A stretch of 9,492 nt of DNA from Candidatus Omnitrophota bacterium (GCA_028702365.1 JAQVOZ010000038.1:1-9492), one strand, 5' to 3'; counted from the first letter of the stretch, positions 1 to 7,497 are shown. Translations and numbers: made by a program. Notes: a model not told the origin generated them from the letters alone.

Positions 1-2
1 CA

Positions 3-1124
3 ACTTCCCATGAGATTATACTTACCCCCCAGATAATAACTCCCCAGGAAGGAAGAGACGTGATTTTGACTATCGATAGCCAATTGCAATATTGGGCTGA
101 AAACTTTCTTGAGGAAACTATCAAAAAATTTTCCGCCAAGGAAGGAAGCGTTATTATTATGAATGCGTTAACCGGAGAAATACTGGTTCTTGCAAATTAT
201 CCTAATTTTAACCCTAACAATTTAAAGGAATTTTCACCGCAAATAATGCGGGATAAAGCCGTTTGTGATATGTTTGAACCGGGTTCTGTTTTTAAGGCAG
301 TTACTCTGATCGCGGCGATAGAAGAAAATAAATTCTCTGATTCTGATACGATTTTTTGTGAAAATGGTTCCTATAAGATCCCGGGAAGCACTTTGCACGA
401 TGTGCATCCTTATGGGACGCTTACTTTCCGCGAGGTTTTCAAGAAATCAAGTAATATCGGGGTCGGCAAGATTGCAAATAAGGTAGGCAGCCAGAAGGTG
501 TATGCTTATGTAAAAAAGCTTGGTTTTGGAGATAAAACAGGCATAGACCTTCCGGGTGAAATAAGAGGCAATGTTAAGCCGCTTAGCGTGTGGTCGAAAA
601 CTTCTCCTTATATGATTCCGATAGGCCAGGAAGTTGGCGTGAGCCTTATTCAGCTTGTGCGTGCCTATGCGGTTTTTGCAAATGATGGATATCTTGTAAA
701 ACCCCATGTAGTTAAAGCTATTTATTCCCAAGGCATATATAAAGAAATGCCCATTGAGCGCAAAATGGTGATTTCTACTTCAACTGCAAGGCGCGCTAAA
801 GGCATATTGGAAGATGTTGTAAAAGATGGAACGGGAAAACTTGCCGACATAGAAGGCGTAAAAATAGGCGGCAAAACCGGTACCGCCCAATATTTTGATG
901 TAAAGGCCGGGCATTATTCGTCAACTCAATACAGGGCTTCTTTTGTGGGCTTTATAAGCGATTTAAATCCGCCTGTAGTCATAGGTGTTAGCGTGTTTGA
1001 GCCCAAAGGGTCTCATTATGGCGGCGTTGTTTCTGCCCCGCTTTTTAAAAAAATCGCGGAAAAAACAGTAAAATATCTTGGTGGAGAAAAAATAGCAGCA
1101 GCTTCCCCCGGAAATCAAAACTGA
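3..1124 (+). CDS. ftsI: Septal peptidoglycan transpeptidase FtsI/PBP (5'-partial)
   Basis: Class B penicillin-binding protein that cross-links septal peptidoglycan on the outer face of the cytoplasmic membrane, working with the SEDS polymerase FtsW encoded further down. The frame is open to the left edge of the window. Codons before the GTG at 60 continue a family-like sequence (GRDVILTIDSQLQ), so that GTG is internal and the N-terminal membrane anchor and most of the dimerisation domain are missing. Numbering residues from that GTG, the transpeptidase domain shows the active-site SVFK (Ser76, Lys79, preceded by EPG), the SSN motif at 130-132 and KTGTAQ at 272-277. IGQEVGVS (188-195) is also typical. 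The stop is TGA at 1122-1124, 4 nt before murE. A SpoVD/PBP2-type relative cannot be excluded without the N-terminus, but position next to murE supports FtsI. No PASTA domain follows the transpeptidase domain. Confidence 0.93.
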   Translation, partial: TSHEIILTPQIITPQEGRDVILTIDSQLQYWAENFLEETIKKFSAKEGSVIIMNALTGEILVLANYPNFNPNNLKEFSPQIMRDKAVCDMFEPGSVFKAVTLIAAIEENKFSDSDTIFCENGSYKIPGSTLHDVHPYGTLTFREVFKKSSNIGVGKIANKVGSQKVYAYVKKLGFGDKTGIDLPGEIRGNVKPLSVWSKTSPYMIPIGQEVGVSLIQLVRAYAVFANDGYLVKPHVVKAIYSQGIYKEMPIERKMVISTSTARRAKGILEDVVKDGTGKLADIEGVKIGGKTGTAQYFDVKAGHYSSTQYRASFVGFISDLNPPVVIGVSVFEPKGSHYGGVVSAPLFKKIAEKTVKYLGGEKIAAASPGNQN

Positions 1125-1128
1125 CAAC

Positions 1129-2571
1129 ATGGAATTAAAAAAAATTTTTCCCGGCCAGAAATTAGATAAAACCATAAGGATTCTTTCTGTAAAAAATATA
1201 AACGATGATTCGCGTAATGCTGCTCTGGGAGATGCATTTTTTATACTGGAGGGAAAAGCTTTTAACGTCTTTTCCGTTTTAAAAAGCATAGAAAGGAAAG
1301 TTTCCTGTTTCATTGCAGACAATAAAAGCAGAAGAGAGGTGGCTAGCTGCAGCCTTAAGGCTCCGGTTATTTTTGTAAATAATATCGACGCTGTGTACAG
1401 GAAGGCGGTAGATATATTTTATGGTTTCAACAGCCGGAATTTTAAGTTTATAGGAATTACAGGAACCAAAGGAAAAACCACAACAGCTTTTCTTTTGTAT
1501 CATCTGCTTAACAGCCTAGGCCAGAAAGTATCGCTTCTTGGAACGATAAAATATGTGATTGGTAAAAAAGAATATGAAGCAACCCATACAACTCCGGATT
1601 ATCTTCGTTCGAGAAGAATTTTTAGCGAAATAAAAAAACAGAATTCAAAATATATCGTAATGGAAGTTTCTTCCCACGGCATAGAGCAGCAGAGGGTTTC
1701 CGGAATTAATTTTGAAAGATGCGTATTTACTAATTTATCGCGCGAGCACTTGGATTATCATAAAACAATGAATAACTACTTTGCCGCGAAGAGAAAATTA
1801 TTTCTGCAGAACAGCAATGCGATTTCCATAATAAATAAAGACGATAAATACGGTAGCCGCATGATAAAAGGGCTGAAGAAAGTAATAACGTATGGAGCGG
1901 GTTCTAAAACAGATTTTATTGCAAAAGGTATAATCTTAAGTAAGGCAGGTGTACGCTTTAAGCTATACTATAAAGGTAAGGAATATGACGTAAAAAGTAA
2001 GCTGCTTGGCAGGCATAATGTTTTTAACATGCTTGCCGCAATCGCCACAACTTTTTCTCTGGGATTTTCTTTGGATGATATAATAAAATATGTAGCAACA
2101 TTTAAAGGAGTAGAGGGCCGGCTTGAGGAGGTTTCCGACGGGATATTTGTTGATTATGCTCATTCTCCGGACTCGCTCAAAAAGGCGCTGCTTAGCTTAA
2201 AAGATATAGGTTATAAAAAAATAATATGTCTTTTTGGCTGCGGAGGAAACAGAGACAAGGGTAAAAGAAAAATCATGGGAAATATTGCCTGTAGGCTTTC
2301 CGATTTTACTTTTATTACTTCAGACAACCCGCGGCACGAAAATCCGTTAGATATATGCAGGCAGATAGAATCAGGGTTTAGCGGAAAAAAATATATTTTA
2401 ATTGCGGACAGGAAGGACGCCATAGAGAAAGCAGTAGAAATGAAGCGCAGCCAGCACGAAGCCTGTCTGATTATTGCAGGCAAGGGGCACGAGAATTATC
2501 AGATAATAGGCGATAAAAAGATTCCATTTAAGGATAAAGAGATTGTAAAAACCTGTATGAAGTTATGTTGA
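1129..2571 (+). CDS. murE: UDP-MurNAc-tripeptide synthetase MurE, probably meso-DAP adding
   Basis: Cytoplasmic ATP-dependent ligase that adds the third residue to UDP-MurNAc-L-Ala-D-Glu. The length of 480 aa is normal for the family. Visible motifs are the N-terminal uridine-binding DDSR (26-29), the P-loop GTKGKTTT (112-119), HTTPD (153-157), EVSSHG (179-184), NLSREHLDYH (202-211), the presumed carbamylated Lys221, GRHNVFN (294-300), VDYAHSPDSL (341-350) and GKGHE (451-455). DNPR at 399-402, followed by HENP, is the pattern associated with meso-diaminopimelate rather than lysine as the added amino acid, so DAP-type peptidoglycan is inferred. The ATG at 1129 has no convincing Shine-Dalgarno and lies 4 nt after the ftsI stop, so translation is probably coupled. 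The end overlaps murF by 7 nt. Confidence 0.96.
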   Translation: MELKKIFPGQKLDKTIRILSVKNINDDSRNAALGDAFFILEGKAFNVFSVLKSIERKVSCFIADNKSRREVASCSLKAPVIFVNNIDAVYRKAVDIFYGFNSRNFKFIGITGTKGKTTTAFLLYHLLNSLGQKVSLLGTIKYVIGKKEYEATHTTPDYLRSRRIFSEIKKQNSKYIVMEVSSHGIEQQRVSGINFERCVFTNLSREHLDYHKTMNNYFAAKRKLFLQNSNAISIINKDDKYGSRMIKGLKKVITYGAGSKTDFIAKGIILSKAGVRFKLYYKGKEYDVKSKLLGRHNVFNMLAAIATTFSLGFSLDDIIKYVATFKGVEGRLEEVSDGIFVDYAHSPDSLKKALLSLKDIGYKKIICLFGCGGNRDKGKRKIMGNIACRLSDFTFITSDNPRHENPLDICRQIESGFSGKKYILIADRKDAIEKAVEMKRSQHEACLIIAGKGHENYQIIGDKKIPFKDKEIVKTCMKLC

Positions 2572-3905
2572 TATCAGATTTTACCAGGCTGGAGGAGTTA
2601 TTAGACCCGGCTAAGATTTATAATCTTTATAATTTTAAGCCGATATCCGGTTTTTCTATTGATTCCCGCGCGGTTAAAAAAAGCCAGGCTTTTATTGCTG
2701 TTAAAGGCAAGTTGCGCGATGGCCATGATTTTATAAAAGAAGCTGTTAAAAACGGAGCTTCCTGCATTATTTCGCAAAAGGATAAAAATTTCCGCTGTAA
2801 TGTCCCTTTTTATGTCGTTGATGATACCTATAGGGCACTTAAGGATGTTTGCCGTTTCATACGCGAGAAAAAAAATCCTATAGTTTATGCTATAACGGGA
2901 TCAGTGGGAAAAACTACCGCAAAAGAAATGCTTTCGTATCTGATTCGCGGGCACCTCAGTGTTTTAAAAAACTATAAAACAGAAAATAATATATTGGGCA
3001 TTGCGAAAACTATTTTTTCTTTGCAGGATGAAAAAGTTTTGATTTTAGAATTAGGCACAAACAATCCCGGGGAGATAAAAGAATTAAGCGAAATTATCCG
3101 TCCGGACATTGGAATAATCACTTTTGTAAAACCGGTGCATTTAGAAGGTTTAAAAAGCCTTGGAGGCATATTCAAAGAAAAAATTTCTATGGTTACAGCT
3201 AATCCGGACATGAAAATCGTAATCAACAAAGATGATAACTATCTAAGCAAATTCAACCTGAATAAAAATGTTTTTTGGTTTGGGCAAGGCCGTGGCTGCA
3301 GTCTTTCCGCGCGGCTTTTAAAAAGCGATACAAAACAATCTACGTTTATTCTACAGGACAAATTCGAGCTCACCCTCAAAAGCGGGTTTGAAGGTTTCAT
3401 TTACAATGCATTGGCAGCTTTGTTGGGTGCGAGTCTCCTTAAGTTACCAATGGATAAACTTACCAAAAAACTTTGCGGTTTTTGTGATTTCCCTTCGCAA
3501 AGAATGCAAATTGAGAAAAAGAAAAACTTTCTTTTTCTCAATGATACATATAACTCTAATCCTTATGCTTTTTGCGAAGCGCTTAAGCTTGTAAAAAAAT
3601 TCTCTTTAAAAAAGGTCGCAATAGTCGCCGATATGCTCGAATTAGGAGACAAAAGCGCATATTATCACGAAAGTCTCGCCGTACCATTGAAAAATGCCGG
3701 TTTTGATTGTGTTTTGACTTTTGGTAAACAGAGCCGTCATCTTAAAAAGGCTTTGGTTAATATAGGTTGCAAAAATACATATCATTTTTCATCTCACGCT
3801 GCCATCGCCAATTTTGTAAACAAAAAAATAGAGAAAGGTTCGTTGATTTTTTTAAAAGGTTCACGCGCAATGCGCTTGGAAAAAGTGGTTGAATTATTAT
3901 CATAG
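2565..3905 (+). CDS. murF: UDP-MurNAc-tripeptide D-Ala-D-Ala ligase MurF
   Basis: Cytoplasmic Mur ligase that adds D-Ala-D-Ala to the UDP-MurNAc tripeptide, completing the pentapeptide precursor used by MraY. The 446 aa are close to the usual length. Motifs are the N-terminal IDSR (32-35) with AVKG (45-48), the P-loop GSVGKTT (112-118), KTENNILGI (138-146), LELGTNNPGEI (161-171), DTYNSNP (327-333), ADMLELG (355-361) with a following His368, and the C-terminal KGSRAMRLE (431-439). The ATG at 2565 overlaps the last codons of murE (ATGTTGA arrangement, 7 nt shared) and has no clear ribosome site, which points to translational coupling. The stop TAG (3903-3905) forms the left end of a perfect palindrome. 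Codons 316-326 carry a 15-bp inverted repeat, listed separately. Confidence 0.95.
   Translation: MLISDFTRLEELLDPAKIYNLYNFKPISGFSIDSRAVKKSQAFIAVKGKLRDGHDFIKEAVKNGASCIISQKDKNFRCNVPFYVVDDTYRALKDVCRFIREKKNPIVYAITGSVGKTTAKEMLSYLIRGHLSVLKNYKTENNILGIAKTIFSLQDEKVLILELGTNNPGEIKELSEIIRPDIGIITFVKPVHLEGLKSLGGIFKEKISMVTANPDMKIVINKDDNYLSKFNLNKNVFWFGQGRGCSLSARLLKSDTKQSTFILQDKFELTLKSGFEGFIYNALAALLGASLLKLPMDKLTKKLCGFCDFPSQRMQIEKKKNFLFLNDTYNSNPYAFCEALKLVKKFSLKKVAIVADMLELGDKSAYYHESLAVPLKNAGFDCVLTFGKQSRHLKKALVNIGCKNTYHFSSHAAIANFVNKKIEKGSLIFLKGSRAMRLEKVVELLS
3510..3542. repeat. 15-bp perfect inverted repeat inside murF
   Basis: The left arm ATTGAGAAAAAGAAA (3510-3524) and right arm TTTCTTTTTCTCAAT (3528-3542) are exact reverse complements separated by the 3-nt loop AAC. 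The hairpin sits on whole codons 316-326 (Ile to Asn), in the variable strand just before the conserved DTYNSNP motif. It is purine-rich then pyrimidine-rich, so local composition (a Lys run followed by Phe/Leu codons) contributes, but the perfect match is longer than expected by chance. No T-tract follows, so it is not a standard terminator. Confidence 0.75.
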
Positions 3906-3924
3906 AAACGGATATCCGTTTCTA
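3903..3924. repeat. 22-nt perfect palindrome overlapping the murF stop codon
   Basis: The half-site TAGAAACGGAT (3903-3913) is followed directly by its exact reverse complement (3914-3924). As RNA it folds into a 9-bp stem with an AUAU loop. The first three bases are the murF TAG stop. A spacer-free symmetric site could also bind a dimeric protein, but no regulator is identifiable here. Confidence 0.7.
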
Positions 3925-3929
3925 AAATT

Positions 3930-3957
3930 ACACCTTGCGCTCTAAGTGCTTCGGTGT
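3930..3957. repeat. Imperfect stem-loop in the mraY leader
   Basis: ACACC (3930-3934) pairs with GGTGT (3953-3957). Inside it GCGCT (3937-3941) pairs with AGTGC (3945-3949) through one G-U pair, leaving a CTA loop and a small internal bulge (TT opposite TTC). It is weaker than its neighbours, and its last base is shared with the next hairpin. Confidence 0.45.
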
Positions 3958-3985
3958 TAATTCTCCGCCGTGCGCGGAGAATTAA
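3957..3985 (+). promoter_or_regulatory. 12-bp hairpin abutting the mraY ribosome site
   Basis: TTAATTCTCCGC (3957-3968) is exactly complementary to GCGGAGAATTAA (3974-3985), with loop CGTGC (3969-3973). The 3' arm buries one GGAG (3976-3979) and ends inside the AAGGAG (3984-3989) used for mraY, leaving GGAG 3986-3989 just outside the helix. No U-tract follows, so termination is unlikely. A role in mraY translation or mRNA processing is inference only. Confidence 0.55.
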
Positions 3986-3989
3986 GGAG
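3984..3989 (+). promoter_or_regulatory. Shine-Dalgarno of mraY
   Basis: AAGGAG lies 4 nt before the ATG at 3994. It decides the start: the in-frame GTG at 3970 sits in the loop of the preceding hairpin, has no ribosome site and would add eight residues foreign to the MraY family. Confidence 0.75.
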
Positions 3990-3993
3990 TAGC

Positions 3994-5076
3994 ATGATTT
4001 ACCATATTTTTTATCCGTTATCAAAATATTTTTTTGCTCTTAATGTGACAAAATACATAACATTTCGAGGAGGCTGCGCTTTCATAACTTCTTTTCTTAT
4101 AGTGATGATTTTTTGGAAATATACGCTTAAACGACTAAAACGCCTTCAGATTATTGAAAAAATAGATATGTATGGGCATGTGCATCTGGAAGCTCTTTAT
4201 GCCGGTAAAAAAGGCACACCTACCATGGGCGGAATCCTCATAGTCCTTTCGGTGCTTGTCAGCACCCTTCTTTGGTCGAGATGGGATAATTATTTTATCT
4301 GGCTTTCTATTTTTGTTTTGCTTTCTTTAGGTGCGTTGGGCCTTCTTGATGATTTACAAAAAACAAAAACCGGCAAAGGCTTTTCGCGCAGTAAAAAGTT
4401 TATTTGGCAAATTGTGATAGGCCTGGTTTTAGGGCTTTTTGTAGTGCTTACAAAAAATCTTTCCACAGTATTTGATTTCCCTTTCTTTAAAAGAATAGTT
4501 ATAGACTTAGGGTATTTTTATATTTTTTGGGCCGCACTTGTAGTTGTCTCTACCTCGAATGCGGTTAATTTTACTGATGGATTAGACGGCCTTGCGATAG
4601 GCGCAATAATAATAAATTCTATCTTTTTCGCTTTTTTATGTTACCTTACCGGCCATATAAAATTTGCTCATTATCTGTTTATACCCTTTATATCAGGTGC
4701 GGGAGAATTAAGTATAGTTTGTTTTGCGCTGGTTGGAGCGGGCCTGGCATTTTTATGGTTTAATTCTTATCCGGCAGAAGTTTTTATGGGCGATGTCGGC
4801 GCGCTTGCTTTAGGCGGTCTGCTGGGGGCGATTGCGCTTTTTGTAAAAAAAGAATTCCTTCTTATAGTAAGTGGAGGCCTATTTGTTGCGGAAGCGTTAA
4901 GCGTAATCCTTCAGATTCTTTCTGTAAGGCTGCGCGGTAAAAAAATATTTAAAGCAGCCCCCTTGCATCACCATCTTCAGCTTATGGGATGGGGAGAGTC
5001 AAAAATAATCATAAGGCTGTGGATAGTTTCAATCATTTGCGCAGTTGCTTCTATTTTGACGCTTAAACTAAGATAA
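3994..5076 (+). CDS. mraY: Phospho-MurNAc-pentapeptide transferase MraY
   Basis: Integral membrane enzyme that transfers phospho-MurNAc-pentapeptide from UDP to undecaprenyl phosphate, making lipid I on the cytoplasmic face. The chosen ATG gives 360 aa beginning MIYHIFYPL, with YITFRGG (21-27) as in the family. Conserved features are KKGTPTMGG (72-80), the Asp pair at 119-120, NAVNFTDGLDGLAIG (189-203), FMGDVG (264-269, Asp267) and APLHHHLQLMGW (322-333) with the HHH loop. Many hydrophobic segments are evident, consistent with the roughly ten-helix fold. It is preceded by the multi-hairpin leader, making it the only gene in the window with a substantial upstream gap, and is followed by murD after 9 nt. 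Confidence 0.96.
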   Translation: MIYHIFYPLSKYFFALNVTKYITFRGGCAFITSFLIVMIFWKYTLKRLKRLQIIEKIDMYGHVHLEALYAGKKGTPTMGGILIVLSVLVSTLLWSRWDNYFIWLSIFVLLSLGALGLLDDLQKTKTGKGFSRSKKFIWQIVIGLVLGLFVVLTKNLSTVFDFPFFKRIVIDLGYFYIFWAALVVVSTSNAVNFTDGLDGLAIGAIIINSIFFAFLCYLTGHIKFAHYLFIPFISGAGELSIVCFALVGAGLAFLWFNSYPAEVFMGDVGALALGGLLGAIALFVKKEFLLIVSGGLFVAEALSVILQILSVRLRGKKIFKAAPLHHHLQLMGWGESKIIIRLWIVSIICAVASILTLKLR

Positions 5077-5085
5077 CGAAAAATC

Positions 5086-6330
5086 ATGAACATTGACAAT
5101 ATTAAAAAAGTTTGCGTTGTTGGTTGGGGTAAAAGCGGTTTTTCTTTGTGCAATCTGCTTCTTTCCTTAAAGAAGGAAGTGAAGCTTACCGAACTTAAAG
5201 AACGAAAATCTTTTCATCCTTCCCTGATCGATAAATTAACAGATAACGGGGTTTCTTTTGAATTCGGAGCTCACAGCGAAAATTTTCTAAAAGGCTGCCA
5301 GCTTGTAGTGCTTAGCCCGGGAGTTGACCCCCTAAACTCTGCAGTTATAAAAATAGCAAACAGCCTGAATATTCCCCATGTAGGCGAGGTAGAATTTGCC
5401 TATTGGCTTACAAAAGCGAAATTTATAGCTATCACCGGAACGAATGGCAAAACCACAACGACTTTTCTTATTTACAGGGTTCTGCGCGAAAACAAAAAAC
5501 GGGTATTTTTGGGTGGTAACATAGGCATACCAGTTTCATCTTTTATACTGGATACCAAGAAAGGGGATTTGATAGTTCTGGAGATAAGCTCGTTCCAGCT
5601 GGAAACAATTTTAGAATTCAGGCCTTATGTTGCCGCGCTTTTAAATATCGAGCCAAACCACTTGGACAGACACCCGACATTTAACGATTATTTTCGGGCA
5701 AAGATGAATATTTTCAAAAATCAACAGCAAAAAGATTTTGCTGTTCTGAACAAAAACATAGAGATGCTTTCCGATATTGAGAAGAAAATAAAATCAAAAG
5801 TAATTCATTTTTCTTCGGAATTCGAAAATCAAAATTTCTCATGTATTTACAGGATAGCCGGTATTTTTGGCCTTGGTAAGGCTGATTGCTTGCATGTTTT
5901 TAATAATTTTAAAGGTATTCCTCATCGCCTGCAGCTTGTTAGAGTGATAAATGGCGTATCGTTCGTCAATGATTCCAAATCGACAAACCCGTCATCGACT
6001 ATCTGGGCTTTTAATAATATAAAAGGGGATATTATTCTTATCGCCGGAGGAAAGGACAAGGGGGTTGATTACAAGACGATAATACCTCATATGAGCAAGG
6101 TTAAAAAAGTGAACTTATTCGGGCAAGCCGCCCAAAAAATAGAAAAAGCTTTATCCGGGCGCGTTAAGACGCAAATTTTTCCCTCGCTTACAGACGTGGT
6201 TTCTGCTTCTTTTAAGGAATCAAGCCCCAAGGATACCATATTGCTTTCGCCGATGTGTTCAAGCTTTGATATGTTTAATAATTACATGGAAAGGGGCAGG
6301 AAGTTTATAGAAGTTGTAAAGAGCTTATAA
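5086..6330 (+). CDS. murD: UDP-MurNAc-L-Ala D-Glu ligase MurD with contracted central domain
   Basis: Cytoplasmic Mur ligase that adds D-glutamate to UDP-MurNAc-L-Ala. Visible are the N-terminal Rossmann-type GWGKSG (13-18), LSPGV (76-80), the P-loop GTNGKTTTT (118-126), EISSFQLE (166-173), NHLDRH (191-196), presumed carbamylated Lys206, IPHRLQ (278-283), NDSKSTN (295-301), IAGGKDKG (319-326) and the C-terminal LSPMCSSFDMF (387-397). At 414 aa it is shorter than the roughly 440 of typical MurD. The loss falls in the central domain: the stretch before IPHR lacks the family GxHNxxN pattern, and only the second Asn (Asn250) aligns. Other ligase motifs are intact, so it is probably functional. 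The start at 5086 has no strong Shine-Dalgarno. Confidence 0.93.
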   Translation: MNIDNIKKVCVVGWGKSGFSLCNLLLSLKKEVKLTELKERKSFHPSLIDKLTDNGVSFEFGAHSENFLKGCQLVVLSPGVDPLNSAVIKIANSLNIPHVGEVEFAYWLTKAKFIAITGTNGKTTTTFLIYRVLRENKKRVFLGGNIGIPVSSFILDTKKGDLIVLEISSFQLETILEFRPYVAALLNIEPNHLDRHPTFNDYFRAKMNIFKNQQQKDFAVLNKNIEMLSDIEKKIKSKVIHFSSEFENQNFSCIYRIAGIFGLGKADCLHVFNNFKGIPHRLQLVRVINGVSFVNDSKSTNPSSTIWAFNNIKGDIILIAGGKDKGVDYKTIIPHMSKVKKVNLFGQAAQKIEKALSGRVKTQIFPSLTDVVSASFKESSPKDTILLSPMCSSFDMFNNYMERGRKFIEVVKSL

Positions 6331-6335
6331 AAAAT

Positions 6336-6339
6336 GGAG
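6336..6339 (+). promoter_or_regulatory. Shine-Dalgarno of ftsW
   Basis: GGAG lies 6 nt before the GTG at 6346. This supports the non-ATG start. An in-frame TGA at 6343-6345 immediately upstream excludes any longer version. Confidence 0.7.
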
Positions 6340-6345
6340 AATTGA

Positions 6346-7497
6346 GTGAAATCAATTGCTGGTGATTATCTTCGCGGCGAACGCCGGTTTATTTTTATTA
6401 CAGTCCTGATTTTAACTCTTTTCGGAATGTTGATGGTATATGAATCATCAAGTCTTTATGCTTATCGTACCACTCAGGACGCGGCATATTTTTTTAAAAA
6501 ACAATTTATTTTCTTTGTAATCGGAGTTGTCTGCTTTTTGCTTACGCTTTTGGTAGATTTGGAATTTTTACGAAAACATGCGAAGGAATTTTTGTTTTCG
6601 ACACTTATTGTATTGATAATATTGCTTGTGATAGGTAAAAAGACAGGCGGCGCCAAGAGGTGGTTTCATCTTTTCGGATTTAATCTGCAGCCATCGGAAT
6701 TTTTAAAGATATTTTTTTCGATATATTGCATAGATTATATTATAAAAAGAAAAAATACTATTAAGAAATTTTCTACCTTAATACCTTTATGGATAGTTTT
6801 AGGGTTTATGTGTGTTGTTGTTGTAGTCCAGCCGGATTTAGGAACGGCAATGTTTTGGGCATTATGGACGCTTTTTATGCTTTTTCTCTATCGTGCAAGG
6901 AAAAAACACCTCGGTTTTATAGTTTTGGCAGGCATTATAGCTGTGTCATTTTTAGTAGCTTTTTATCCCTATAGATTTAGGCGTATAACCGGATATCTTA
7001 ATCCTTTTGCTGACCCCCAAGACAGTGGATTCCAGCTTATACAGTCGCAGATAGCTTACGGCCAGGGTGGATTAGACGGGGTAGGTTTTGGCGAAAGCCG
7101 GCAGAAATTATTTTTTCTCCCGGCGGCGCATACCGATTTCATTTTTTCAATTATAGCAGAGGATTTTGGGATGGCTGGTTCTGTGTTTCTGCTTGTCGTC
7201 TTTTTTGTACTGTTTCATAAAATGTATAATATCGCAAAAAATAGCGAAGATGAATTCAGGCGTGGGTTGTTATTCGGGATACTTCTGATTTTCTTTCTGG
7301 AAATAGTAATAAATATAGGCGTAAGCTGTGGACTGTTTCCGACAAAAGGCCTCCCGCTTCCATTTATAAGCTACGGCGGCAGTAACCTTATAGTGCATTA
7401 TGTTCTTCTTGCGTTGTTTTTTAACGCTTCGAAGGCCGAAGAGCGCACGGTAAAAACGAGCAAAGTGCCAGAAACTATTGGCGGAGACTGGGTATGA
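6346..7497 (+). CDS. ftsW: SEDS-family septal glycosyltransferase FtsW
   Basis: Polytopic membrane protein of the SEDS (shape, elongation, division, sporulation) family. It polymerises lipid II into glycan strands at the septum in partnership with FtsI. The 383 aa are in the normal range. Motifs are MLMVYESSS (28-36), GAKRW (102-106), LQPSEFLK (114-121), QPDLGT (162-167), the large extracytoplasmic loop with IAYGQGGLDGVGFGES (236-251), HTDFIFSIIAED (262-273; Asp264 matches the essential Asp of SEDS enzymes) and PTKGLPLPFISYGGSN (332-347). The last motif and the murD/murG neighbourhood favour FtsW over RodA. The start is GTG. The stop TGA overlaps the ATG of the next gene by 4 nt (ATGA). Confidence 0.95.
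   Translation: MKSIAGDYLRGERRFIFITVLILTLFGMLMVYESSSLYAYRTTQDAAYFFKKQFIFFVIGVVCFLLTLLVDLEFLRKHAKEFLFSTLIVLIILLVIGKKTGGAKRWFHLFGFNLQPSEFLKIFFSIYCIDYIIKRKNTIKKFSTLIPLWIVLGFMCVVVVVQPDLGTAMFWALWTLFMLFLYRARKKHLGFIVLAGIIAVSFLVAFYPYRFRRITGYLNPFADPQDSGFQLIQSQIAYGQGGLDGVGFGESRQKLFFLPAAHTDFIFSIIAEDFGMAGSVFLLVVFFVLFHKMYNIAKNSEDEFRRGLLFGILLIFFLEIVINIGVSCGLFPTKGLPLPFISYGGSNLIVHYVLLALFFNASKAEERTVKTSKVPETIGGDWV
7483..7486 (+). promoter_or_regulatory. Shine-Dalgarno of the gluzincin gene at 7494
   Basis: GGAG inside the end of ftsW lies 7 nt before the ATG at 7494. Together with the 4-nt ATGA overlap it indicates coupled translation with ftsW. Confidence 0.65.

Larger units (their letters stand above)
3903..3985. 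repeat. Composite multi-palindrome element between murF and mraY
   Basis: Three inverted repeats lie end to end and fill nearly the whole gap between murF and mraY. They are a 22-nt perfect palindrome (3903-3924), an imperfect stem (3930-3957) and a 12-bp perfect stem-loop (3957-3985). There is no open reading frame of interest, no T-run expected of an intrinsic terminator, and no convincing -35/-10 pair. The architecture resembles short repetitive extragenic palindromic or MITE-like elements. It could instead be an RNA leader acting on mraY. Whether it recurs in the genome cannot be seen here. Confidence 0.5.

Noticed and set aside
60..62. GTG as the start of ftsI
   Set aside because: The frame is open to the left edge and the upstream codons continue a PBP-like sequence, so this GTG is internal to a truncated gene.
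1255..1264. AAAAGCTTTT palindrome in murE
   Set aside because: Ten AT-rich bases in an AT-rich gene; no further symmetry.
447..1322. Minus-strand open frames opposite ftsI and murE
   Set aside because: They are shadows of well-supported plus-strand genes and show no recognisable motifs or ribosome sites.
3935..3963. Promoter upstream of mraY (TTGCGC ... TAATTC)
   Set aside because: The putative -10 matches the consensus poorly and the bases are explained by the inverted repeats.
3957..3990. Rho-independent terminator after murF
   Set aside because: The stem is strong but no T-tract follows; the next bases are the mraY Shine-Dalgarno and start.
3970..3993. Longer MraY starting at GTG 3970
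   Set aside because: The GTG lies in a hairpin loop with no ribosome site and adds residues not seen in MraY, while the ATG at 3994 has AAGGAG and gives the family N-terminus.
4251..4266. 6-bp hairpin in mraY (GGTGCT/AGCACC)
   Set aside because: Short, inside a coding region, and expected by chance in a window this size.
5656..5673. NHLDRH in place of DHLDRH in MurD as an inactivating change
   Set aside because: The first position of this motif varies in the family and the metal-binding His is kept.
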